Assembly (NCBI RefSeq): GCF_030247195.1
Contig: NC_080670.1
Coordinates: 97,424,401-97,488,400, forward strand
Source of the DNA: Topomyia yanbarensis
Taxonomy: Eukaryota > Arthropoda > Insecta > Diptera > Culicidae
Direction of reading: 5' to 3'
Length of the DNA stretch: 64,000 bases
Position numbers and translations under genes: made by a program
The notes under the pieces: model-generated
Seen by the model: only the letters and a program-made list of their open reading frames with translations
What the model was told of the DNA's origin: nothing
Database searches by the model: none
Part shown: in pieces, positions 10,888 to 22,362 of the stretch
Layout of the letters: the number at the start of each line of letters is the position of its first letter
Position numbering within the stretch: position 1 is the first letter of the stretch

Positions 10888-13786
10888 TCATTCCACGTTC
10901 AATTTACGTAACGCATATCGTATGAATTTACGCTGGACTGCTTCGATTCTAAGGCTCCACGTAGCTTGATAAGGGCACCAAACGACGTTTGCAAATTCCA
11001 ACTGCGGGCGCATTAATGAGCAATAAAGAGCCTTGAAACACAGAGGATCCCGAAATTCGTTGGAAATTTTGAAAATAAATCCCAGCAATCGATTGGCTTT
11101 GTCGATGGTCGCTGATACGTAATGAGTATACGTTAGCTTTACATCAAGAATGATTCCTAGATCCTTCACGTGGTCAACGCGTTGTAGCTGAGTTCCTGCA
11201 ATGTTACAGTTGTGGGTAAGCATATTTCTCGTTCGATAATAGCTGATGACAAAACATTTTGCAACACTAAGGACCATCATGTTTCTTACACACCAGCTAT
11301 AACAGGTGTCGATAAGATGCTGTAGCTCACGGCAATCGGCTTCATTCCTTATAACAAGAAAAAAATTTAAGTCGTCGGCAAAAAAACAACTTTCCTCCAC
11401 GTCTTAGAACGAAATCCGCATCGTTCACGAACAGTGAAAAAAGTAGTGGACCCAGCGTACTACCTTCAGGAATTCCGGAAGTGTTGAAAAACGATTCTGA
11501 AACAATATCGCCAATTTAAACAATGACTTCACGGTGTACAAGGTAGGATCGAAGCCAATGGAAGAATCTAGTAGAACACCCTAGCTTATCAAGCTTTGTT
11601 ATCAGTCTCTCATGATTAAATCTATCAAAAGCTGCCGTAAGATCAGTGTAAATAGTATCCACCTGCAATTTCTTAGACAATTGTTCCGTGCAAAATAACG
11701 TGAAGCACACGAGATTCGTCTCGAACGATCGTCCAGGGAAAAATCCGTGCCGGGATGTACTGATGTAGTGTCGACAAGCAGAAAATAATGCTTCGTTGAT
11801 AATTGCTTCAAATACTTTAGATTCGACTCCTAGCGAAGGGATTCCGCGGTAATTCTCTAGATTGCATTTGTCATCTTTCTTGAATACCGGGAACATTATT
11901 GAGCATTTCCAATCCTCAGGAAACGTTTGCTGCTGAAGCGATAGGTTAAAATATATGCAAGTGGTGTTACTAGTAAGTCCGAACATTTTTTCAATACAGT
12001 TGAAGGTATAGCACTGAGGCCGGGTGCATAAGATGACTTGGTTTTCCGGATTGCAGATATAGCCATTTGTTCATCCTGTAAACACATCCATATCAACAGC
12101 ACAAGCAGGAACGTCACGAGAAGCATTTTCGAGCTCGATTGTGGTTGGCGAGTCAGTTGAAAAAACACTCCAGAAGAATCTGGCAAACAGCGTACATTTC
12201 GCCACAGCCCTAGTAGCAATTGAGGTCTTATGGTAGTTTTATAGCCAGTGATAAAACTTAGATTGCCCTTGTAGTATGCTACAAAACTTCAATTGTTACT
12301 TGGGAGTTGTCGTAGCTTCTTCGCCGTCGTAAAGCATCCTTGATGGAAGTCCAGTTTCTTTCCGCTTCGTGTCGACAAATGACCAAAAGCCCTTTGGGTT
12401 TCGGCGTAGATTATTCTGGATGCGGTTTACATAGCGTTTGTACAGAAACTTGTTGTAACAACGATACTCATTACTGGCTAAAGTGAACATACGTTTAGAA
12501 AGGGGACATCGTCGATTTGTGTACGTACGTAGGGTTTTTGCTCGAGTACGTTTTAGCTTTCGAAGAGTGCTGTTTTACCAGGACGGCTTGTTAGGAGGCT
12601 GATATTTAGGCACAGTTCAGTAGTAGTCGTTTGTAGAGGGCAACTACAGCAATAACACTCACTTGGGCATGCAATACACTCCAATCAATTTGCGACAGAG
12701 AACTGCCCAGCTTTACAAAATCAGTTTTGCGAAAGTTGAGACGGTCGACAGAGAGAGTTTCTACGTACTGAACTGAGCGAATAGTTCCAATTGAGATTTC
12801 AAGCGCTGGATGAAAGTTGTCAAATGGAACAATCACGCTGGATGCTTTATTGACGGAACATACAGGTATAATAGTCTCACTAACAAAGACGAGATCCAGA
12901 TAGCGTGACTGGTGGTTGGGAATCATGCTTACTTGACTTAGTCCGTTGAAAGCAAATCCGTCCAGTAGCATACGACTGGCGATGTTAGTTGTCGAAGCAA
13001 TCGGGTCTGGGTAAACGTAACCGTATCGTGACGGCATCCAAATGAGCCCTGGCTGATTGAAATTGTTTGGTTTGCTTCCCGGGACATCACCCAGGATAAG
13101 TCAGTTGCTTAGACGTTCACATATGTCGTGTGAGCTGTTTTGAATTTTTTGTGGCAAACTAGTTCTAATTTGGGTACTAGTTTAGATACATCGTCTAACT
13201 AGGCACCCAGATGGTGCTAGTTACTGACGAGATGAATTCGAAACACAAAAAATCAACACTTAATTTAAGTTAAGTTTTGTGCCCTTAATGCGTAAATTGG
13301 CTTAATCCAATTTTCCCTTTTGGGGAATTAAGATTGCATGATTGAAATCACCAAGGACAATCATCACGCCATCTGCGCCAGCTTGTGAAGAAGTGTTATT
13401 CACAGCATCCATGTGAAGTTGCATGATATTGCAGTCGAGTCAGGAGGAATATAGATAGCACCAATATAAAAGTTTATCGATGGAGTTGTAATTCTTATCC
13501 AAACAGCCTCAACACTGGTTAAACTACCTGCATCAATCTCTCATGAGGCAAATGTGGTGGAAACAGCAATCAAAACTCCTCCTCCACGACCGCGATTACT
13601 GTTGCCACTATTTCGGTCCGCACGGTATACGGTGTAAGCATCGCCCAAAAGCTGCACCGATGTTATCCTCGCATCAAGCCTCGTTTCGGTGAAGACGCAG
13701 ACATCGTAGTTACCGTCCACAGCAGCTAAATACACGTCGTCAATTTTCGTCTTGAGTCCTCTCGTGTTCTGATAGTAGATCCGCAA
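10888..13786 (-). pseudogene. CR1 ORF2 (endonuclease and reverse transcriptase), fragmented
   Basis: The blocks in order are the endonuclease N-terminus with VCVFTETRLDA and GRGGGVLIAVS, then a gap that includes a frame-broken stretch at 13040-13540, then RYLDLVFVSE and FDNFHPALEIS (degraded SDH box). RT follows with SSYAPGLSAIP, PVFKKDDKCNLENYRGI, DTIYTDLTAAFDRFNHE, an IPEGSTLGPLLFS box near 11450-11470, then FFADDLNFF (Phe for Tyr in the YADD box) and HVKDLGIILD. At least four frame changes separate them. The enzyme would copy the element RNA at a nicked target. The YADD change and the indels make activity impossible. Confidence 0.8.
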
Positions 13787-14553
13787 ACCATCAGTGTCAT
13801 ATGACAGGTGTTGTGCTGCATACTAATTTTCAGGACTGCGGGTTCGATGATCAGCATTGCAGCGAATGGCACGGGGAGAGCAGGATGTACTGTTGTCCGG
13901 AAGGGAACAAGCTGCGGTGTGGAGGGAATGACCGAGTCATAACTGTTGTATCCAGCGACTGACTGCAATGGGAGGCATACTTGAAGGTGCGCAGTATCAC
14001 GTATAGCTTCGGAAGGACATATATTCTTCAAATGTTGACAGATGCGATGGGTTCGAACTTTTCATTTTGACATTCAAGGTTCGCTGTAGCCGTAGAGTTG
14101 ATAGAGTTGTATTCATCAGCAGACTTTAAGTGAAATTTACATTGAGGGTGTGCAGTATCTTGAAGTGCTAGGAAGGACATATATCCTACTTGGCTTTGCC
14201 TGACACAGAAGAAGTTGCCGATTCGTCAGATAGCCCGAGGTCACTCACCAAGGTACATGAAGTTAGACAGACGAGTTTATCCGAGATAGCTTGGCGCTAC
14301 TGTCCAACACCAGATGGATTCTTTTCCGCAGAAATCCTGATGATACGTCGTTGAATTTTTGAATTGGTCACAAATTCACGAAAGTAGATGTTCTCCGGCC
14401 AAGAGTCTTTGGACAGAGCCTTATCTCTGTATGATATGCTAACGCCAACTTGGAAGGTGATGAAGCTCAGAGATGAGAGATCCTTGTCCTTAAATATCTC
14501 AGCAGAAACTAGACGAACTATTCACGGTTGCAGATCCACCCCCAGACAATCTT

Positions 14554-15108
14554 TCACAAGCGTAGAAACTTCATTATCGTTTTTGTGCAGGGATCGAATG
14601 CTGACAAGTAAACCCATAACAACTCCTCAGGTGGTGAAATTGTTTTTATCGTTTCAAACGCAGCTTTGGATCCACGAATATTAGAGATTTTTGTTTTGAG
14701 CGGATCATCTTCATGCTTACGCTTGGGTGTGTTTGAAATTGCATTATATGCAGCAATCCGTTTCCAAGGCGTGCTTAAGGTTAGGGATAGCGGTTTCGAG
14801 TCAACTTTAATCGAAATAGCTTTGACGACATCTTTCAAATCAGCTATGTGATTCTTTATAGATTTCAAGTAGCTGTTGTCAGGTACTATGTCGCAACAAC
14901 GTAAAGCCATTCTACGAAAATTATCATTCGAAAATAAGTCAGCACAGCCGTTGCACATCCAGAATAGATTCCGTGGGTGGGTTCCCAGGACGTCACGAAC
15001 ATCATAATCCATCTTGACGCAAATCATGTGGAACGAATTTCCGCAGTAGCCACGACATGTGATTCGATCAGAATCATTAACCACTTTCAAGCCGCTGGTA
15101 CAAGCCAT
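14554..15108 (-). pseudogene. CR1 ORF1 with PHD-like finger, one zinc ligand lost
   Basis: A 184-codon frame from ATG 15108. The finger keeps Cys3, the ITCRGYCG pair, FHMIC and WMCNGC, but the position equal to Cys6 of copy A is Gly (MACTSGL), so one zinc ligand is missing. A lysine-rich stretch (PKRKHEDDPLKTKI) may be a nucleic-acid-binding or nuclear-targeting region. The C-terminus reads into RSLHKNDNEV-like sequence in another frame after an indel near 14600. The role, by analogy with CR1 ORF1, is nucleic-acid binding in the RNP. It is upstream of the endonuclease, as expected. Confidence 0.6.
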
Positions 15109-15115
15109 GCTTTTG

Positions 15116-15483
15116 GTGTAGAAATAACACCTAGCGGGTATGCAATATGCGCAAAATAACTAACGGGTATGATAACGTGCGTCAATCAAAGTGAACTTGC
15201 ACGTAACGTGTGATCTCAGCTATCTATGAGAAGATGTCGCGAAAAAATTGAGCGTAACGTAGTGCGCAGTGATAACGTCAACAAAAATCAGAAACAAAAC
15301 TATCATTTTCGCGAATCAACACAGCCAGATGTTATCGCGCTCGAAGCTACCAAATTTCAATGCACACGTACAACCGATAAACAAGATAAACAGATGAAAC
15401 AAAAATAAAATAGATCGCGATTGTAAAAACACAACCGGAATACAACAAACAGTGATGCCAATGGAATTGATGGATAATTATTC
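15116..15483. other. Flank of CR1 element B, no gene seen
   Basis: AT-rich sequence with only short chance frames. It probably holds the 5' UTR of CR1-B up to about 15130-15200, but that end could not be fixed. Confidence 0.3.
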
Positions 15484-15838
15484 ACGGTGTATTTGTCGAA
15501 CAACTTTATTAAAAAAAATCGGCATCTGTAAAACTTCGGGATATGAAAGAATGGACTTTTCCCTTTCATTTGAAAGTAAAATTAAAATATTCTGTCGGGG
15601 GTCTAGAACAACTTTTTGTTTTAAAGTTTTTTGATTGAAAACTTTAGTTTTTTTTAATGAAATTTGCTACTAATTGGTACTATAGACATTCAAAAAATAC
15701 TAAAAGTGAGAATTTGATGAACAATCTCATTGTCTACAACTTCATAGAATGCTATAAATCGATGTAAAATACCCCGAGAAAGTTATTAATTTTTTTTTCA
15801 ATTTTTAGGTGTGCGTGGGGCCTATGACAAGGACTTAC
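15484..15838 (-). repeat. Left arm of a ~350-bp inverted repeat pair
   Basis: The arm contains CCTTTCATTTGAAAGTAAAA, TTCTGTCGGGGG and GGGGCCTATG. Its reverse complement is found at 18788-19141 with the same order of blocks, at perhaps 75-80% identity by eye. It may be two inverted insertions of one repeat family, or the long TIRs of one 3.7-kb element. No target duplication was found to decide. Confidence 0.6.
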
Positions 15839-15920
15839 AAAAAATGTTGGGTTTAAATGAACAGTAAATACAGATAAATTTCAATGTATACAAAGTCTCA
15901 TTCTCAGCAGAAATAATATG

Positions 15921-17118
15921 CAGTAATGTTTCGATTGTATCACTATGTCTTTATATCAATACTCGTTTATATCACTCGATTATATCACGGTTTTATCTCG
16001 ATTATATCACGCTTTTTGAAAAACAGACAAGGCACACTAAGTTTTGATCCAATTAAGACACATGTTGTGTCCTGGCACTTTTAAGATATTTTTACAATTG
16101 TTTTGCTTATTTATATGAAGGGTAATGAGCCTATTATTGGGTTTCGGACTATTGCGATAAGGGTTTATATATGATGAGGTCGGTCAAAAAGTTGAACTTT
16201 TTATTCTTTTATCTAAAAGTATAGATTCTTAAGAATATATCTGAAATTTTATAGAGGTCTAAGCAGTAGAAGCTGTTCACCGTGGGCGGAGGGCGTGGCG
16301 CGAAGCTTTAAACGTGAACCTCTTAATCTTCTTAAAATCTTGTTTTTTCAAAAACGTTATTGCACTGACTAGGATTGCCGAAATATCTTTCGGCTGATTC
16401 CAATTTTTGTTTTAATTTCTTCGTAACTTATTTACCGTGTCCTTAAGGGGGCGTCTGGTTCAGCGGGTAAAAAATAGACTTCTTTTTTATTCGCTTAATT
16501 GTTAGTTATCCGCAGGAAAATCTAACAAAATAATGAGAAAAACAATATACGCAAGATATGGTAGGTATGCAGAGATATGCATTTTCTCTTGAATTGATGT
16601 GAATACTTTTCTTTTGGAAGGACAATATCAACGATTGGATATGGGACTATTTCTATGGATGCTGACACAACGAGAACTGAACCGTAGGCCCTTCGAATAG
16701 AATGAATTTAATAGTCAAGATATTTGTCCAAAACCTTATCGTGCCAGATTCCTTCAAGTTTAGTTTTGGGTGGTTCAAAAATGTTAAGAAACAGTATGGG
16801 ATACGTAAAGTGAAGCTGTGTGGGGAAAAATTATCCGCTGATACAATAGCATTTGACCCAATGCGTTAAACAAAGATGTCGGACGCTGCTCTAACCAACG
16901 GCTTCAAATGGGTAGTATGATAAACATGGCAAAAATAGTCACATTACCCTACTATGATTTATTCTTTTTGACTAACTTTAACTTTTTAATGCTTTTTGTT
17001 AATAGAAATACATGGATTAATGCTTGAATGTAATTTTTTGTTTTGTTTTGAATATATCACGCTTCAAATATATCACGCTAAAATACAGACCGACCGTGCT
17101 ATAATCGAAACATTACTG
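15921..17118. mobile_element. pogo/Tc1-like non-autonomous DNA element, about 1.2 kb
   Basis: The left end CAGTAATGTTTCGATTGTAT pairs with the inverted right end ATAATCGAAACATTACTG. Both ends carry subterminal copies of a motif like GATTATATCACG (left near 15978-16012, right near 17048-17085), as expected of transposase-binding repeats. The right flank is TA; the left flank is TG, a likely mutated TA. There is no transposase ORF inside. The interior includes a GC-rich patch (GTGGGCGGAGGGCGTGGCGCG near 16284) of unknown meaning. Confidence 0.6.
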
Positions 17119-18787
17119 TATAGTGATACTTTCACATGGTTGAATGATTTGACTTAAATTTGAAAAATATAAAATATATCTCAAGGTGGTATAGATGGCT
17201 CCCTGATGCTGGGGATCATTTTTTGATCATCGTACTCTACAGCAGTATATGCCTGTTCAATCATAGGGGCCCCTCAACTCAGTTGTGCCCAGGGGCCCCG
17301 AGTGGTCTTAAGACGGCTCTGAATACATGCACGAGTCTGCTCCAAAATTACTGTTCTTGAAAGAAAACTGTCAATGGACATATACATTGACATAAACTCG
17401 AAAATGACATTTGTTCACAGCATGAATTTTTCACATTTCGGACCCTTCCACACTGATTTGGACAGTGTTCCAAGCATATTTTGGACACACTGAATGTGAC
17501 TGAATATATTTTGGAAACAGTGAAGTTTTTTCTACTAAACTGACCTACTGACTCGTTCTCTTTACTGTATATTTAATGCATGAAAGAAGAACATAAGCAA
17601 ATCAGTGACTGCCAATCAAAAATCATTTTGAGAAATAGAGAAACTTTCGGAACATTTTTTTAAATGAAATGTTCCTCAATCGTTTGATTATCGACATCCA
17701 TTGGTTTGAACATTTTTAAATAATTTGACCAAAAAGAGCAGGCGACCTACCGTTACGAATTTTTTCACTTTTTGATTATTCTAACTCGATAAACAAATAG
17801 CTGACAAGAAAGAAAATCGAGGGGTATCCAAAATAAGTTGAAATCAATTTTTTAATACATATTGTGGACACCATTTATTTAAGATTTTTTAGATAAAACA
17901 TTACGAAGAAACCTTTTCAAACACGTAACATGCATAATACCAAATGAGACAAACTAATTAAATTGATAAAAAATATTATAATTGTACATTTAAATCCAAT
18001 TTGAAAATGTATCATTTCCACCGGTTCCTCCTGGCTATCGTTGAAACATGAAACGTTTTCGGTGATATTTTTGAAAATCATCAAGAAGACAGAGTTGCCA
18101 GTTCAGTTCAGAATCTGGAGACATTAACAGCAACACGTCTTTCGGGTAAAGGTGATATTTTCTATATCTACTTTTCTATAGTAATCGCTATCTTCGTACA
18201 ATAGACAAAACCTTTATTTCTCATTTACTATTGCGATTTCTGTTCAATGTACAGCGATTTCCAAAAGATAACAAACTTGAACATAAATCTCATCGAATTA
18301 TTTTTCTATTCTTCAAGAAACTGTCAATCAGGATTCTCAATCGAAATCAAATCAAATGACTGAATATCTAATCGAGTTTGATCAAATATAAAGTAAAAAT
18401 GTAGGCGAAAAATATATCCCACAAGATTCTAACGAGCGAAAAGGTTGATTCAATATTACATCAAGCATACTCCAGAATGAGTGAAGAAATAATAAAGATG
18501 AAACATATATATCTGCCATAGAAAGAAAAAAAACAGTTTCGTTTTGCTGCATTACCCAGCATCTTTCAAAGGAGTCTTAATTTCGTTCAAATTTTATCTA
18601 CTCTTCTCTTTATCTCCTTGCTCCTAAAATATCATTGGTGCGCACAAAACGGTGGAATCTGGAATTATGTTTTTTCCGCTAAAACGTGGGACTTTGCTAG
18701 CATTCAGGTTTTTCTGAGCACACTGTTAAAAAAGCAAACCATATTTTTACAAATGAAAATATTTTTGGAATAAAACTTCTTAACCAA
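17119..18787. other. AT-rich DNA between pogo-like element and right repeat arm, no gene seen
   Basis: No coding signal. One short frame (17160-17360) has no recognisable content. Confidence 0.35.
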
Positions 18788-19141
18788 TAGGCCCCATGCG
18801 AATCTAGAAACTTTGATAAAAATTTAATAGCTTTATCTGGCGATTTTAGATCGCGATGCAGTTTTCTACAAAGTTGTACACAATGAAATTGTCCATCAGA
18901 TTCTCACTTTTGGTAATATTTAAATGTCTAAAGTATTATCTAGGGGTAAAAATATGAACCAGTTTCATTGAAAAACCTATGTTTTCAAACAAAAAACTTA
19001 AAAATAAAAAGTTGTTCTGGAGCCCCCGACAGAATATTTTAATTTTACTTTCAAATGAAAGAAAAAAAGCCCATTCTATCACATGCTGAAGTTTTAGCGA
19101 TTCCGATTTTTTTCGAATAAAATTGTTCTACCAAACACACC
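18788..19141 (+). repeat. Right arm of the ~350-bp inverted repeat pair
   Basis: Reverse-complement counterpart of 15484-15838, with ATAGGCCCCATGCGAATC at its inner end and GACAGAATATTTTAATTTTA then TTCAAATGAAAG further out. The similarity fades after about 19150. Confidence 0.6.
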
Positions 19142-20289
19142 TTGTATTATTTTTTACAATAACGTGTTAGCCGATTTTTGCGCAAATATTATATTTTGGT
19201 CTCAAAATGCTACGAAAAATTCATAAATGAAAACACCTTTATTACCTGCGGAAATTTGTGGAAAAACGTTACGCGGATTTTGAGTTACGAGGTATTATAC
19301 CGCAAAACAATTTTTCGCAAGGCGTTTCCGGAGTATTATCTAAAATTTTCTCCACCAAGGAGAAACATAACATAGTGCATAGTTCAATGACTTGTTAACC
19401 CAAACAAAGATGCGGTTTCATTAATTCTCATCAGCTTAATCAGATTTCCTTTTCTGGCTAGACATCGAGATAAACTAGGAGTTTGCTCAGAAACACAAAT
19501 AGTTTTGTCTTTTTTTTAATAACGTCAATCCGGTACTAGCTTTGTCCTATCACTAAGTTAGTGTCGGATTCTGAAGAGACGAAGCTGAAACTCAAACTCT
19601 ATTATTAATTTAGAAAAAAATAATTTTCAATTGCTGCTTTATTATATAGCAAATAAATACATATACTGAATATTCTTGCACTCTTTACATCACCAAAGTA
19701 TGCTTCAAATGTGTAGTTATGTTGAACGCCCACGAAGTATAGCGTTACCATTCAATAATTTATTTGTGCTTGGACATATGTTTCGAGTAATAATTTAAGG
19801 AATCGTTAGTTCATCTTCATATTTTTGATTGAGTCTACAACAACATGCAAGTAAAACTAATAAATGAAGTGGTATTGCTACGGCACCCCTGGAGCGTAAA
19901 TGCATCTGTTTCTTCCTCTCTAATTCATCAATGTCATTGACGCAAAAATAAACAAATAATATGTCATTGAAATGAAAATAGTATATAGAAAGGTAAGGAA
20001 GAGGGCTAAGCCATGAGCCCTAGGGTAGACCCGCGTAGCAGAATCTCAACGTTGACGAATCGCCATGCGAGAAGTACATGTGCTTTTCAAACGACAAGTT
20101 CAGCAAAAAAAATGAAAGCCCATGTTAGTCCAGCTCCTCAGAGAGAATGTTCATAGAAACTGAATCAAAAACCACCTTCATGTTCAAGAAAACTGATGCC
20201 ATCTGCTCTTTACAAGCATAATTTATTTGAGTTTCTGTTTAAAGCATCGCAGGATAATCGTTTGTCCCTTTGCTTTGCGGAAGCAATAT
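19142..20289. other. AT-rich intergenic DNA left of the R1 cluster, no gene seen
   Basis: No supported ORF. It includes the short dispersed motif at 19557-19596 shared with 6889-6930. Confidence 0.35.
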
Positions 20290-21236
20290 ACGTATTGTTA
20301 CTGGCCGGACCAGAGAGGTCGCGGTTTATATTGCCCCTAGTCCCTGGTCAAGCCACGGGGACCGTTTGGGGTGGGCTCCGAAGGCTTCTTTTCATGGCTA
20401 GCTCGAGCTTGAGGCACGGAAGCTTCAGGGTCGGCTCAATGACGCTGCCATTAATACCGACTAAACTCCATTGGGCTCCGCCATCGTTCCTCCCAGGAAC
20501 TACCTCTCGGTATTACTTCTGGGTGGATGGCTGTACTTAGTGTACTCATTCACTCTCACTCACGCGTTCATACGTCCTGTATGAGGCATACTTGGGTACT
20601 CTCTCCATCGCACCTTGATTCACTCTCAAACACTCCCACATGAGGCTGACTTTTGTGCTCACCTTTTTCGTTCCATGCGAGGCTGACTTGTGTGCTCACC
20701 TTACTCATTCCTTGCTAGGCTTACTTTTGTGCTCGCCCCACCCATACCACCCTATCACCTGATTCACTCTCAATCGTGCCACTCTATTGTACCTTTGTCA
20801 CTCCCCCTGGCATCCCATGTGGGACATTTTTCTTAGGCCCCACTTCTGACATTCCATGCGAGGCTGACTTGTGTGCTCACCTTTTTCATTCCTTGCTAGG
20901 CTGACTTTTGTGCTAGCCTCTACCAACCTGTGAGGCTGACTTTTATGCTCACCCTTTACATGCAGTGTGAGACTGACTTGGATGCTCACCCTTTCACTCC
21001 TCTGCCACTCCATGAGGCATCGATAGATAAGTCCCAACATACTACGCTACGACCCTCCCGTCTTGGCATGAGGCAGTCCACTTATACGCCTATACACTCA
21101 CTCTTCTGTCTTGCTTCGGGTGGCTGGGTTTACCCCTTACGCGGTTGCCAGTTGCTGCGCCAAACCTGCCTCGGCATGAACAGACCATTCACTCCTTATT
21201 TTGCGCTTGGCCTTTTTCGCTCCAGCTAACCAATCA
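20290..21236 (-). repeat. R1 copy A 3' UTR with degenerate ~40-bp tandem repeats
   Basis: On the plus strand the motif GAGGCTGACTT.TGTGCTCACC recurs roughly every 40-50 bp between about 20640 and 21000, with diverged spacers. The same array occurs in copy B (27540-27930), which has one extra unit (GTGAGGCTGACTTGGGTGCTCACC near 27655) that A lacks. This points to unequal exchange or slippage within the 3' UTR. The part 20290-20446 aligns only weakly to 27235-27348 of copy B. Confidence 0.65.
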
Positions 21237-22362
21237 CTAGTTAGTCGTGCCCGTCGTCTGTTGCTCGGTTCGCCAGATTACGTTTAGCCTACTGGCAATC
21301 TGGATGGTAGCAGCCGAGACTGCGTTCCACTTCTCCACCGATTGACACATCCGCTGAATAAGGGTATCAGGGGTTGTGTCCCAGCCACAGACGTCAAGCA
21401 TTGCTCTTCTTTCGACGTCGAACCGATGACATACGAACAGTATGTGTTCGGCAGTTTCATCTACACCTGGGCAGTTTGGGCAGACTGGGACCTCCGCGTG
21501 CCCGAACCTGTGGAGGTACTGTCGGAAACAGCCATGGCCTGACAGGAATTGTGTCAGGTGGAAGTGAATTTCCCCATGGGGTCTTCCAACCCAGCTTGAT
21601 ATGCTAGGTATCAGCTGGTGGGTCCACCTACCTTTCGAGGAGTTGTCCCACTCACGCTGCCATCTAGCGACCGAGGTCACCCTGGTGCGCTCGCGGGCTC
21701 CTCTATTTCCACGTAGCTCAAAGCACTCCTCATATTCCCGAATGACCAGCCCGACTGGCATCATGCTCGCTATCACGCAGGATGCATCGTGTGATACCGT
21801 GCGGTAGGCAGATATCACTCTGAGGCACATCACGCGGTAGGTGCTCTCCAGTTTCTGTAGGTAACTGGTTACCCTCAGTGCTCTTGACCATGACGGGACG
21901 CCGTACCTGAGGATAGATACGGCAACGCCTGCCAGTAACCTACGTCTACTGGCGCACACCTTTGAGCTGTTGGACATCATTCTCGATAGAGCCGCTACAG
22001 CAGTCGACGCTCTCTTGCAGGTATAGTCGACATGGCTGCCGAAGGTCAGCTTGTCGTCTATAATGACTCCGAGAGACTTCAGACTTCGCTGTGAAGTGAT
22101 CGCGACTTCTCCCACATGGATAGCTGCATGTTGTGCCGACTTGCGGTTGTTGACGATAACTACCTCCGTCTTATGATGAGCGAGCTCCAGGCCTCTCGCG
22201 CTCATCCATTCCTCCACCGTGCTGATCGCGTGTTCTGCAGTTAGTTCTACCTCAGGAATTGACTCCCCGTAGACCTCCAAGGTGACGTCATCGGCAAAGC
22301 CGACGATCTTGACCCCAGGAGGGAACTTCAGTCTCAGAACCCCGTCATACATGAGGTTCCAT

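Larger units (their letters stand above)
10500..15115 (-). mobile_element. CR1-clade non-LTR retrotransposon B, nearly full length but multiply broken
   Basis: Read on the minus strand, this element has ORF1 with a PHD-like finger (14554-15108), an endonuclease start (NLRIYYQ-like YYQNTRGLKTKID, 13541-13786), the rest of the endonuclease (12606-13037), the linker with RRNPKGFWSFVDTKRKETGL (12296-12490), RT blocks (11516-12219 and 10888-11400), and a C-terminal tail RFNELAEIFDFVMNSS near 10610-10670. Each block is in a different frame, so many indels separate them. It ends with a short 3' UTR near 10500. Protein order and motifs match element D at 60.9-64.0 kb, but divergence shows a different CR1 family or an older copy. 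Confidence 0.8.
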
